Shown here piece by piece: positions 1 through 11,216 of a DNA stretch of 64,000 bases; the first letter of the stretch is position 1; each line of letters opens with the position of its first letter. The notes under the pieces are model-generated. The model worked only from the letters and a program-made list of their open reading frames with translations, had not been told where the DNA came from and searched no databases. Origin of the DNA: Tetragonia tetragonoides (Eukaryota > Streptophyta > Magnoliopsida > Caryophyllales > Aizoaceae); contig CM076151.1 of NCBI GenBank assembly GCA_038025085.1, positions 9,801,001-9,865,000 on the forward strand, given 5' to 3'. The position numbers and the translations under genes were made by a program.

Positions 1-753
1 TAAATTTGGCGGCCAATAATTTAAATTTTTTCTAATTGCTCAAAATACTCCAAAGTTTTCCTTCCCCTTGTAAACTCATAATATTCTCAAGTATTGTCCT
101 GCCCGCCCAAAGTACTTATAAATGAGGACGACGTTAACTAGTTACTCCACCATGGCACCACCTACCCCGGCCACGACTCTCTTTCCTCTTCACCCTACCA
201 TCTTGTACTAAGTCATACCTATTTATTGAGTTTTTTCCAAATCTGGCTAGGCATAGCGCATAACCCACTAGTTTATGCTACATGTTATATAATATCTCGT
301 GGCATAACCAACCAAGACTGTGCCACTTAGCGAGCCCGACCCATGACCATCTCTTCTTTATTTAAAACATCACCTTTTTTTTTTTTTAGAGTGAATTAAT
401 CACATCAGCTTAAAAAGGAAAATTCCAAAAGAATTTAATAATCCTCGTCTTTATGTTCCTTTCTTTTTGCCTTGCCTTTTGGAGCGAATGAAGTAATAAA
501 ACAACCCCGAATTGACTTGGTCAACCACCGTTTACAATAACTCCAACCATAAAACGCATCACTTCACAATTTTGGAAACTACACAAAAAAAAAAAAAAAC
601 TAAAAATAACCAAAGACCAAAACTCCAAAAAGGACAGAGATTAGTCAACAATCAAGTCAACCAAATCACCCACAATCCCACGACCTTTTATTCCTTCCAA
701 TTCCATTAATCATTAATCATTATTTTCTCTCTCCACCTTCCAAACGTCCTCCC
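1..753. other. Upstream intergenic region of the KH gene
   Basis: The stretch is AT-rich with short poly-A and poly-T runs (about 367-387 and 584-600). I see no coding exon, tRNA or recognisable transposon ends. The last 100 bases before the ATG at 754 are pyrimidine-rich (ttctctctccacc), as is usual for a plant 5' leader, so the promoter and 5' UTR of the KH gene probably lie here. No TATA box could be assigned with confidence. Confidence 0.5.
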
Positions 754-3700
754 ATGGCAGACACACACACAAACTCCCTCACCACTCTCTCTCCTCCTCT
801 CACCCATAAACACTCTAAACACAACCCTTCACCACCACCATCAACCCACCACGTGTCACTCAAAATCCTCTGCCACGCGTCCTTAATCAGCGCCTTTATC
901 GGAAAATCAGGCTCTTCAATTAAACAACTCCAACTCACCACTGAGTCAAAGATCCGAGTCATCGATGACTCGCTCTCACCCACTTCTGACGTCCGTGTCA
1001 TCTCCATTCTCCCCCCAAACACCAACAATTCTCTCTCCAAAACAGTTGTATTATACTCACCCTGTGGTGGTGACGTGGAGGAGAGAGAAACTCATCAGTA
1101 CGAGGTTACGGCGGCACAAGAGGCGGCGCTTAGGGTTTTCGAGAAGATTCTAGAAGTTTCGAGTGAGGTGAATGGTGCAATGAATGAAACGGTGTCGTGT
1201 GGGTTTTTGGTTGAGGGGAGTAAAGCGGGGTGTGTGATTGGGAAAGGTGGGAAGATAGTGGAGATGTTGAGGAGAGAGAGTGGGGCTAAAATTAGGGTTT
1301 TGGTAGGTAATCAATTGCCCAATGGTGTTTCTTCTCCTAATGAAGTTGTTGAGGTAAATTCTTTTTCAATGCTTTATTATTGATTTTTTTTTGGTTCACC
1401 ACCAAGGTAGCCACCGTCGACCACAGTGATTCGAACCCTCGACCTTGATTAAGGATAGATGAGTCCCTACCACTCAACCACACCTCCTTGGTTAATGCTT
1501 TATTATTGGTTAATGCTTTATTATTGATGATCCTTATTTTATTTATGAACACTGAAAAGCTTACTACTTTTGAGCTACAATTGAGATTATATAAATGCTC
1601 TGAAGACGTTTTTATGTGTTTAAAGATTTGATTTTTTTTCATGTCTAATTTTCCATATGGAGGTTGCACTGTAGTATTTACTGTAAAGTGGACTATGTTG
1701 AATGGAAACGGACACGGACACGTAGAAACGGGATATGTGGAAACATTGTTTCTCAAAAAATTAAGAAACTTGGAAACGTGGGAGGCGTAAAAAATTATTG
1801 TTTATTTTCGATTCTAAACCTAAAATTATGCTGGAAATCATCACAAATAGATAAAATATTTTTTTAAAAAAGAAGTTAATTTGGACAATATATAAAGAAA
1901 TTATTAGAAAGCAAAGGTAATTTTAGGATCTTTGAGGTCAATAAGTGGGAAATTATTGTTTAGATAAAGAAAGAGATTTCCTCCAGAGGCCCGAGTTTCC
2001 GAGTTTCCAAAGTTTATGAAACGGGAAATGTTACCCCATTAGAGTTTCCGTGAGCTATGAAGTGTCTTCTGTGTTATTGTACTAACATGTTGCTCCTGAC
2101 CTTCTTGTGTCATCCTTGGAAACCTTGTCATTTAGCATTTATACACTGATACTTATGTTGAGTCATGAATGCTGTTTAAAAGGGGTATAGATATATCATA
2201 TATATAACGATTGCCTTGACAAATATAATTGAACCTGTAATTTGTGATGAGAGAATTATTGAAGCAAACTTGGGTTTTTTTTTTCTTTCTATAATGTAGA
2301 TCGAGGGGGATGTATTGGCTGTTAAGAAAGCAGTTATTGGAGTTTCTGGTTGCCTGCAAGAATGTGCACAAGGAGAAAAGTCAAGTTTTAAGGAGAGCAG
2401 ACCTTTGGAGTCAACTTCCCAGCCAATGACACGTGATTTGCATGTTGATCCTCCTCTGCAGGGGACACCAATATCTATGGCTACAGCTTCTTCAAATCCT
2501 GCTTTGGCAGAGAGGCCTATGATGTTTGAGGCTGATAGGTTCACAACCTCAGATACAAAATTGCAACCACAAGAAATAGTTTTTAGACTTCTTTGTTCGA
2601 ATGATGTAGCAGGTGGCGTCATTGGAAGAGGAGGGTCCATTGTAAGAGCACTTCAAGACGAGTCAGGGGCTAATATAAGCATTGGGGCACCTATTGCTGA
2701 TTGCGATGAACGTATGGTCACTATTACTTCAAAGGAGGTTGGTTGATTGCCGTAGTTAGTTAGTACTTAGTTGCTTTACTGCCTAGTTGATGTTATATTT
2801 GGATGCGAGTATTTGCTAATTTATTTGCATAATATCTTGCAGGATGTGGATTCAAGGTATTCTCCTGCACAACGTGCCGTGGTTCTAATTTTTCGCAGAT
2901 CTATTGAGGCTGGTGTAGAGAAGGGGTTGGATAGAGGTTCCTCTGCCTCTGCACGACTCGTGGTTCCGTCAAACCAAGCTGGTTGTTTGTTGGGCAAAGG
3001 AGGGGTTATAATATCTCAGATGAGAAAGGCAACTGGAACTTGCATAAGCATTTTCAGAGGCGACCAGGTGCCGAAGTGTGCTTCAGAGGATGATGAAGTA
3101 GTTGAGGTAATATGTTGTCTTGTCTCTTTTCTTTCCTTATAGGATTGTTCATTCACTTCATTGTGCTTGATAAGTCATGACTTTTAAAAATTATGATTTT
3201 GAAGTTCTGTTCCAAGTGTATTCTGTTTGATCAAGAGTTATGGTCATTATATCTTAATCTTCCCCCCCCCCCCCCACATATAGTATGAAACTGTGAATAA
3301 CACATTGCTTTTCACTTTTGTTCCTTTATTGTTAAATTTTTCTTTATACTACCAAGATTTACACTTTTTCCATGCACCACTATTATTATAAAATCTGAAG
3401 CTAATATACGCAGCACACATGCTACCACGATTATTAAAAATCTTACATGTGCTGCCAAGATCTAAGAATTAAAAAAAAAAACTTAAATAAAAAAAAAAAA
3501 AACATGCACATCCTGCGCAGAGTTACTGATGTTATGCTATGCTATTTAATTTATGCTATTTGATTGGCATCTTAATTTTTTTCCCTGCTGTAAGCAGCTT
3601 GTTGCTCCTGTCACAAGTTAGACTGTACAGTCATAGGCTGATTGGTGCAAACAATGCTTATTACTGATCTGTGTTTAAAAAGGCGCGCAGTTGCGCAAGG

Positions 3701-6187
3701 CGATGTGATGCGATCAGGCCATCGCATCGACAACAGCAGGTCGATGCGATGCGAATTCACTGATGCGAGGTGATGCGACGACTCAAGCCGCATCATGGTG
3801 AGGCGAGATGCGGTCGCATCATTGAGGGTTTTGAGTGAAAGGGTGTAGAAGCAGGAAAAATAAAAATGTTAAAAAAATTAAGTATGCCTTTGTCGCCGTA
3901 AGTGCTCATTGAGGATTGGCTGTTGTGCATTTATGATGAACCTCACATGAATGACATGCTTTAACTTTCATGGTATTCTTGCATCTTTTACATATCCAAG
4001 CCATTACACATTTTTTTCAGAAACTTGATTATCTCTTTCATTGTTGTAGTTATAAGCCTTATCTATTACCAATTATTTATTTGTTTATCATAGTCTTCGA
4101 ATTTGACGTCTTCAAAGTTCTTATGAATTATTCACACACTGTTATGCTTGCTAAGGAAAGGAGAGTGATTTTAAGATCTTCTGTTCTTATCCTTTAATTT
4201 AATGTTTTTTGATTGTTCTTTTCAATTGACAGTCTCCTGTTTCATATTTTAAGATGGCAGTTGATAGTTGCAAGTCTTGTGGAAGCTGGTAGTCCTATTG
4301 AAGTAATAATCTTGCAATCATTTGTTTTTGTTGTTGCCTTCTCAAATGCAGATCTCCGGCCAGTTTATAAATGTACAAGATGCTTTATATCAAGTCACTA
4401 GTAGACTTCGAAACCACCTTCTGTCCAGTAAATTGATTAATATTCCTGGAAGCAGGACCAACACCTCGCCAAGATTGAATGGAAGAGTTGGAGATCCCAC
4501 ATTCGGCTTGCACCAATCTTCCAGCATATCTCAGCCTAATGATCGACAAGCTACTATAAGACACGGTTTGGTTCCTCTGCTACATCCCCATAAATTGGAT
4601 AATTCCCCGTCATCAGGACTCCGGACCTCAGAGGTAAAAGTCTTGCTCTATTTGTTCTTGTTTTTTTTACTCGTTTTTCTGTTTTTCTTTTCTTCTCATG
4701 TATTTTATTATAATCCATTTCAATGTCGATTGCAGATAGCAGCTGGAGTAAATTCTAGGAGCTTTGTGAATCTTGGTAGAGGTTTGACTGCAAATGGCGG
4801 AGTAGAGCGTGGCAGGTTTGTTTTGCACTCTGATACCTTGCTCAATTTGAAAGTTTGGAATTGGGCCTGTCCCTATGTGGCATGAGCTAGATAAATGAAA
4901 TTTAGTGCATAATGTGTCTCAACTCTCAAGTATGCACAAATGCAGAAACTAACATGAAACATAAGGCTGCCTGCTTATCTAACTGCAAACATTTGTTCCC
5001 TGCACAAATATAATTTTATAAAGCCTGCACTTGTTAGGGGAGCTATGGCTCTGCAATTTGCACAATACGTATCATTGTATTCGATCACCTTGATTATTGG
5101 ATTGTAATCCAGATTCCTTTTGTGAATTGAAACAGGATTATCTTATTAAACTTGCGTATAAGAATATTTAAGTAAAATGATTTTTGCATTTTCAGCTCAA
5201 ATACAGCTATTGTGACGAATACAACAGTGGAGATTCTAGTTCCTGAAAGTGCTGTTAGCTCTGTTTACGGCGAGAATGGGGATAATCTAGCTCGTATAAG
5301 ACAGGTATGAAACTTTGTGTCATTCTGAAGTGGAAGGTATTAACATCATGTATCTAACTGTGTGAGTAATTGTAGTAATTTATGCCCCCTATCAATTGTT
5401 TCGGCAATGCACATAGCAAATGCGTCATCATTGCTCTCTGAAGGAAACTTATTGAATCTGCTAACTCTTTTACTCTCTCTAGTTGTCCATAAAGGAGAGA
5501 ATGTTGTGTGCTTTGTTTCCCATTTATTGTTATGTGATTCCTTGTACTTCCTTTCCACATTGTGATCACTTGATATATGTTGGTAATAGTAACATGTGTT
5601 CATCTGAAGTTAGACGAAGAAAGAATGGAGATGGAAGGATAGCAGTTCAACTGTTATCAGTCTGCTGTCTTAACTTCCTTTTTCCATTCCATTATTTTGG
5701 AGCAGACTAGCAAACATAGGATATGCTTCTTACTTATCTTGTCATGTATGTCATTTTCAAAAGTTGTTTTCTTTTGTAAAACATCAATCATTTCCCCATC
5801 CTCCGCCCCTCAAACCTTACTTGTGCTCCAACTCAAACATTTTGAACATGACCCAGCATCTTCGTAAGTCGTTATCTCAAGTATTTCATGGTGTGACAGT
5901 ATGTTCTTAGTGTCGTGCATGAGGTACTATTCTACCCGACAGTATGTGGTTAGGTTTAGACTTTGAATGCTTAGGTACTATCTACAATTTTCATTTGTTC
6001 CTTGTTGCCTGACCTTATTTTAGTTTACTAACGGTGTTCATGATTTCAGATCTCTGGGGCAAAGGTTGTTGTGCATGAGCCTCGTCCTGGAACAAGAGAT
6101 AGGACTGTCATAATTTCTGGGACACCTGATGAAACACAGGCTGCCCAGAGTCTTCTTCATGCTTTCATCCTGACGGGACCATCCTGA
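754..6187 (+). CDS. Five-KH-domain RNA-binding protein (HEN4/RCF3/PCBP-like), 7 exons, 636 aa
   Basis: Exons: 754-1353, 2300-2737, 2843-3106, 4352-4633, 4736-4815, 5196-5304, 6050-6187. All introns are GT-AG and the joined frame is open for 636 codons to TGA at 6185-6187. Five KH folds are visible by their GxxG loops: GKSG (residues 50-53), GKGG (163-166), GRGG (309-312), GKGG (397-400) and a variant GENG (580-583). Each sits in the KH pattern of a hydrophobic strand, I-G-x-x-G, then I/V-x-x-hydrophobic. The length and the 2+2+1 spacing fit the plant poly(C)-binding/hnRNP-E-like group that includes HEN4 and RCF3, nuclear proteins acting on pre-mRNA processing. The exact Arabidopsis orthologue is not resolved. 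The first ATG in good context was chosen; its upstream frame has no better Met. KH1 and KH5 have less canonical loops, so nucleic-acid binding probably rests on KH2-4 (inference). Exon 1 is relatively C/A-rich in its first 150 bases (Ser/Thr/Pro/His-rich disordered head). Confidence 0.92.
1384..1493 (-). mobile_element. tRNA-derived SINE in KH intron 1
   Basis: On the minus strand the element starts AACCAAGGAGG and carries an A-box-like TGGTTGAGTGGTAGG and a B-box GGTTCGAATC, then ends in an A-rich tail (T run on the plus strand at 1384-1391). The flanking word aatgctttattattga occurs at 1368-1383 and again at 1494-1508 and 1512-1527, which is the target-site duplication plus an extra copy. 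It lies entirely within intron 1 (1354-2299), antisense to the gene. Confidence 0.8.
3681..3822. repeat. CpG-rich GATGCG-type repeat block in KH intron 3
   Basis: The words gatgcg, gcgatg and cgcatc recur about ten times in 140 bases, in both orientations, inside an otherwise AT-rich intron (3107-4351). The block has no ORF and no clear target-site duplication. It could be a fragment of a GC-rich transposon or a foldback sequence; I cannot assign a family. Confidence 0.55.
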
Positions 6188-7597
6188 GTTCACAATCTTG
6201 CATACTCTAATTTTGATTTGACTTAGCACTTGCTGTGCATGTTCCCTGTTAATTTTGTATAGAGAGCTGTACATAGTCCTTTCCTCTACTCTGATAATGT
6301 ATACACAAATTTTGCAGCTTAGATTGTACATCTAATCTAGCTATTGATTTACAGGAGAAGTGAAACAACTTGACATCGAATTAACAAATTGCAGTACAAT
6401 CTTTCACACAACAAATAGAAATTGCAACTTGGAACGACAATGCAACTTGTATGCAAAGTTGCAAACGCCCGGCGTTCTCTATGACTGCATGATCAAGATA
6501 TTGCGATATATGTCGAAACCGAGTTCACAAATTGGTTATGGCTCCAAGGGCACACTACGAAGGACGAGTGCCTCAATAGCTAAACCGGTCTATAACCCAA
6601 CATCTCACCCCATTCCAACCCTAAGCCAGTGGTGGTCTTACACTTCTTTTGACGATCTCTTCCTCGTTCGTCCAACATGAAATACACACCGCTCCGTCGT
6701 GGTGACTCCACCACCACCAAATCAACCCCTTTCACCACTGCATTTTCTCTCTCCTCCAAATCCTCCTTCACCCCCCACCATTCCCTCTCCTTTCCTTCAA
6801 ACCCAAATCCCTCTCCTAAACTTTAAACCCCTCCAATTTTCCACAACCCCAGTAACAGCAACATTAAACCCAACCTCAAAACTCTCAAACTCAAACCTCT
6901 CATACCGATACCTCAATACCAACGATGAACTCCAAACCACCACAATCTCAGACCTAACAAAATCCAAAACCACAATCCTCTATTGCAAATCTTGCTGATT
7001 CCTATTGAAATTAATTCAATTTCTTTTCTTGTTGTAAATAGTAACAAACAATACAAGTCAAGTGAATTACCAAAACCTTCAAAAATCGAATAAATTTGTC
7101 GGGCGAAACCCAAATTAAAGCACTCAACCGTCAAAAATCTTGTCCATGAATTTAATCTCTCTCCTGAAAAGCAGAGTGAAAGAGAGAGACAGAAGCAAGT
7201 AGATCTTATAAGAGAGAGGAGCGAGACGAGGTTAGTTGATGAAGGAGAGAGAAAGCTGAGAAGCCATGGCCATGGAGCTTGTGAGGGTGAGGGTGAGGGT
7301 GAGGGTGTAAGTGGGACAAACATTAGGTAACAGAAGTTTAACGTGATATGTAAAAGAGGAAACATGCTGGAAAAATAGAAAACACAGGGGCACCAGTGGG
7401 ATTTTAAAAAACTATTAGGCACCATTTGGACAACTCAAGAGTAGAGGGATACTAATAGAATTTTCCCATAAATTAAAGATACAAAGCAAACGAAAGAGGC
7501 ACTTTCTCTTTCTCCCTCCCAAAAGAAATAAAGCATTTCTCCATTCCAGTCCCCTGCCTCTCGGACCTCTCCCTGCAACGGAAACTGGTGAAATATC

Positions 7598-7605
<8 letters not shown>
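6188..7605. other. Intergenic region between KH and PPR genes
   Basis: The KH 3' UTR probably occupies the first 150-200 bases. From 6600 to 6970 the plus strand is strongly C-rich. A 49-codon frame begins at ATG 6677 (MKYTPLRRGD...) and is Ser/Thr-rich like a plastid transit peptide; it stops at 6824-6826. Nothing recognisable follows in another frame, so this is at best the decayed 5' exon of a lost gene. A GTGAGG tandem run lies at about 7278-7305. No other gene was seen. Confidence 0.45.
6677..6826 (+). pseudogene. Possible truncated transit-peptide-like exon
   Basis: ATG at 6677 opens 49 codons rich in Ser, Thr and Pro with scattered Lys/Arg and almost no acidic residues (one Asp), the composition of a chloroplast transit peptide, then TAA at 6824. 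The overlapping frame continues about 50 codons further with a similar S/T/P-rich composition. No splice donor leading to a recognisable mature domain was found. It may be chance composition in C-rich DNA. Confidence 0.2.
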
Positions 7606-7651
<46 letters not shown>

Positions 7652-7658
7652 TCTCTCC
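7606..7658 (+). repeat. (CT)n microsatellite in the PPR 5' leader
   Basis: About 25 CT dinucleotides with two CC interruptions near the end, lying about 50 bases upstream of the uORF start. CT/GA tracts in plant leaders can be bound by BBR/BPC GAGA factors (family knowledge); whether this one is transcribed is inferred from its position only. Confidence 0.85.
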
Positions 7659-7709
7659 TGTATTTTCCTATTGCGGGTCTCAAAACTTTACTCGATTGAA
7701 TCTTCGAAA

Positions 7710-7802
7710 ATGGTGATTTGCTCTTGCACCAAAACTCCATCTTTTTCTGTGGTTAGTCAACTTGCCTTTTCCCCTTTTATCTCTCTTCTTTTCAATTGCT
7801 GA
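7710..7802 (+). promoter_or_regulatory. Candidate uORF (30 codons) overlapping the PPR start codon
   Basis: ATG at 7710 (context gaaaATGG, a G at +4) opens a 30-codon frame ending TGA at 7800-7802. The final A of this stop is the first base of the PPR ATG at 7802, giving TGATG. Such stop/start overlap allows termination-reinitiation coupling in other systems. Function here is inferred and depends on the transcript starting upstream of 7710. Confidence 0.5.
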
Positions 7803-9115
7803 TGATAATAAGTAATAAGAATAAAAGTATGTTAATTTCTCGGATGTTTCGTATCAATCCATTAATCAGTTCTTCTATTTCTAGGGTTTATACTTATCCC
7901 AAAACCCCATTTCATTTTCCCTTCTCTAATCTCTTACCATTGCATCATCTTTGTAATATTTCCCCAATTATAATCCCTAATTCCATAAATCAAACCAGTT
8001 TATTGTGGTATTCTTCAAAATCATCTAAACATTATACCTCCCATAGAGCTTATAAGAAACGTGTTAATAAAAGGCTTAGATTAGCTAATAAGCCTGTTCT
8101 TGATGAAACCCAGTTTAATAATGCTGTATCTCAGCTCCCTGCAAGGTTTACTGCCCATGATTTGCATAAAGTTATCGCCTTTGAAGATGATTCTATGGTT
8201 TGTTTAGAGCTTTTTAATTGGGCATCTAAGCAACATAGATTTGACCATAGTGTAAATACTTTTCATGTTACAATTCAGAAGCTTGGGATTGCTGGAATGA
8301 TGGATGAAATGTATGTTGTTGTCGATGAACTTCTGGCTCGGCCTCATTTTGGGTCTGAGCCTTTGTATAATACTGTCATTTACTACTTTACACGAGCCCG
8401 GAAGCTTAGTAGAGCTATAACTGTGTTCAAGCATATGAAGAAGGTTAACAATTCGGATTGTAGGCCATCGATTAAGGCTTATAATCTTTTATTTGCGGCC
8501 TTTGTTAGTCGTGGGAAGGATACCTATATCAATCATATATACATGGATACTATGGCGTGCCTCTTCAGGCAACTGTTGAATGATGGAATTGAGCCGGATG
8601 TTTTCTGCCTGAATTCGATGATACAGGGTTATGTGCTTTCTAATCATGTTAATGATGCCCTCAGGTTGTTTCATCAGATGGGTGTTGTTTATACTTGTGT
8701 CCCTGATGGTGTCACTTATGATCACCTTATCCATGGGCTCTGTGCTCAAAGTCGGACGAATAATGCCAGGGAGTTGTATAGTGATATGAAGAGAAAAGGG
8801 TTTGTTCCTAGTGCCAGAACTTTTAACTCTCTTGTGAATGCATTGGCGATTGATGGTGAGCTTGAGGAAGCTGTGAGATATTTGTGGGAGATGACTGAAA
8901 AGCAGAGACCAGCAGATTTCATTACTTACAAGACACTTCTAGATGAGTTCTGTCGGAAGGGAAGAGGTGCCGAGGCCTTGAGTTTGGTTGAAGAGTTCAA
9001 GGAGAAACGCCTTGTTGATCGTCTTACTGGCACAAAGCTATCACATGTCATCAGAGATGAGTTTGGAATTGGAAGGAAAGACTTCCACAGAGAGCAGAGG
9101 GGTTGTTTACTTTAG
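7802..9115 (+). CDS. P-class pentatricopeptide repeat protein, probably mitochondrial, 437 aa
   Basis: This is a single-exon frame from ATG 7802 to TAG 9113-9115. The frame is also open upstream through TTG 7796, but that codon is an unlikely start; in-frame Mets at 7829 and 7844 are alternatives. The first ~75 residues are rich in Ser, Arg, Asn and hydrophobics and almost free of acidic residues, as in a mitochondrial presequence. From about residue 175 to 400 there are tandem helical repeats with PPR spacing, for example LYNTVIYYFTRARKLSRAI, DVFCLNSMIQGYVLSNHVND, TYDHLIHGLCAQSRTNNAR, TFNSLVNALAIDGELEEAV and TYKTLLDEFCRKGRGAEAL. No E, DYW or SMR tail is present. It resembles the Arabidopsis At3g25210-type short PPR proteins, from memory. 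PPR proteins bind organelle RNA in a sequence-specific way; the target cannot be read here. Confidence 0.9.
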   Translation: MIISNKNKSMLISRMFRINPLISSSISRVYTYPKTPFHFPFSNLLPLHHLCNISPIIIPNSINQTSLLWYSSKSSKHYTSHRAYKKRVNKRLRLANKPVLDETQFNNAVSQLPARFTAHDLHKVIAFEDDSMVCLELFNWASKQHRFDHSVNTFHVTIQKLGIAGMMDEMYVVVDELLARPHFGSEPLYNTVIYYFTRARKLSRAITVFKHMKKVNNSDCRPSIKAYNLLFAAFVSRGKDTYINHIYMDTMACLFRQLLNDGIEPDVFCLNSMIQGYVLSNHVNDALRLFHQMGVVYTCVPDGVTYDHLIHGLCAQSRTNNARELYSDMKRKGFVPSARTFNSLVNALAIDGELEEAVRYLWEMTEKQRPADFITYKTLLDEFCRKGRGAEALSLVEEFKEKRLVDRLTGTKLSHVIRDEFGIGRKDFHREQRGCLL

Positions 9116-9300
9116 TCGGGTCTGAGTGACATATTATTCATAGGTTTATTGAAGACTGGCAAACTCACTGCTAGGGTAAACCCATGCTAGAACCTAGAGA
9201 GCTTGGGCTTAAACTTGGAGCTTCAGCAGGACTGTTCTGAATTATGTACTACAGGCATATTGAGCTCCTATCGTTGCATGAGAAGGCTGAGCTGTCTACT

Positions 9301-9770
9301 TGAGGGACATTGGATGGTTCACCTCATTGCCTTGCTAATATGGCAGATGTGACTATCGGCTACCTGGTCTTTGCAAAGAAATGACCGCCGGACACCAGTT
9401 GTGATACTTGTCACTTGATACTGCAGAGGGAAACTCAACCCGGCATTGAGGCTTGGTGCCACTCACTGCCTTACTAAAATGGCAGGGTGACTGTGAAATT
9501 CATAGGCTACCCATCTTTTCAAAGAAATAACCAGCAGACATCAATTGTAGCGACTTATAGGTTACTGATTAGTTGATACTTGATGCTGCAGAGGGAACTC
9601 AACCAGGCATTGAGGCTTCGCCACTCATTGCCTTCCTAAAATGGCAGATGTGACTGAAAATTTTCCAAGAACTGACCAGCAGACATCAATTGTAGTGGCT
9701 TATAGATTGCTGACTGTTTGATGCTTGATACTGCAGAGAACTCAACCAGGCATTGAGGCTCAACGTCAAT
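9301..9770 (+). repeat. Degenerate ~145-165-bp tandem repeat downstream of the PPR gene
   Basis: The block ctgcagaggga...ctcaac..ggcattgaggct..gccactcattgcctt..aaaatggcag..gtgact..agcagacatcaattgtag recurs. The CTGCAGAG anchor lies at about 9421, 9586 and 9731, and a more decayed first copy covers 9300-9420. Copies differ by substitutions and indels. It starts about 185 bases after the PPR stop, so it may be in the 3' UTR. No coding potential is shared among copies. Confidence 0.8.
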
Positions 9771-11216
9771 ATGACTGGAACAGGTATTGCAGCCAACTCT
9801 TGATACTTTATACTGCACTCATCTTCGGTTTCTGTCTTGCAAGTAGGATGGCTTGGTGCAAATAGCTTGTTCAATTAAATGGTAAACAGATATGGTCCTC
9901 CTTGAAGAGGTGACAACATTTTCATTGTGAGCTATTGCAGGGAAGGTTATACTGCGAGACCTTCTCACTTGCTGCATGAGATGTTTGATAACTAGACTCT
10001 GTTCTGCTGCTAGCGTGAAATACCTGGTGGATGACCTTCATGCTTCACAAAGAGCATTTTGAGTTGAATGAGAATATGAGATTTGTTTAAGTGCTTTAGG
10101 GTGGTCATCAGAAGGAGGGGAATTAGCGGATGCTTTGAATGTCTGTTGCGAGATAATGCCTTACCAAGACAAAAATGCTGATTGTTGATTGTGGAAGACT
10201 GAAAATAGGAGTAAGCAGACACTTTTGTGGAATTCGAATGAAAAAGACATGCGTGAAAATAATATGTGAAGTTACAGTTTCCTCACTTGAATAAAATTCT
10301 TGTTTTTGGTGTTTTTACTATTTTAAGCTTCCCATTTATCTTCATCATCCTTCTGTTGCTGTTATGATGTTTCTCATTTGATTGCATCCTTCTTTTTATT
10401 GGCTCCATGACTGAAATATAAGAAATATGACTTTGCATACGTATGCCCCATGTTCATTTACAATAAAACGGATGTAGTACATAGAATGTATATCAGAGGA
10501 TGCTCATCACATCATAATAGAAGCCAGGAACATTTGCTCGTCAGAACTTCCAGAGTGTTTCGGGAAATAAGCAGCAAGGTTAGGATTCGGATTGAGAAAC
10601 AAAAAAAATGTTTACAGATTATCTTCATATTCATAATTCACTTCCTTTTATATGTACTTAGTGAGCAGCACGGAGCGGTTAAAACATCAGACGGATGTGA
10701 AGGGTGTAGCTTTTCCTGGGGGCTGGGGTTGAGCTATAGACTCGGCTTGTTCTGCTCTAAGAATCCCTTTGGTTTGCAGTATCTAGGGTCTTCTATATTC
10801 TACAGATCCCTTCGACTTCTTAGTTATCTGCATTTTGTGCACCATACCATTAAGATTAACCCTTTAAAAGTGCCTTGAGTTCTTCAAAGTCATTCATATG
10901 GTGTTAGTTATAGCTTTAGTTTGTCCCTGGGAATCCTCTTCAATGACAGATGGTTCGCTGATGGAACAACGTTCAAATTGATTCTAAATCTTTTAAATGA
11001 CAGGCTCATGGAACTGAATTTGCTGAAAGCTTCCAACTATATTAAACCTACCAGGTGTGGCACAAAGCGCCTCACATTAGGTGGTTTTGAAGTGTACACA
11101 TGAACATATATGATTTTGCTCTGAAACAAGCTCCAAATATTAGATAGCAAACACATGAGAAAGAAAAATGAAGCGACATCATACAATTGAGGCAACATAT
11201 GCAATCACACTGAAGT
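9771..11216. other. Intergenic region between convergent PPR and Costars genes
   Basis: The two genes are convergent, so this holds both 3' ends. Open frames at 10450-10878 and 10921-11103 lack family motifs and show no splice-consistent extension, so I did not call them. No transposon ends or RNA genes were recognised. Confidence 0.45.

Noticed and set aside
720..1040. 106-codon minus-strand frame over the first KH exon.
   Set aside because: It is the antisense shadow of exon 1, which encodes a clear KH domain.
7796..7801. Extending the PPR protein two codons upstream to TTG 7796.
   Set aside because: Plant nuclear genes start at ATG, and the first ATG in frame is 7802.
10450..10878. 142-codon plus-strand frame between the PPR and Costars genes.
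   Set aside because: It has no recognisable domain, no splice-consistent neighbours and mixed low-quality composition. It lies in the convergent 3' region of two real genes.
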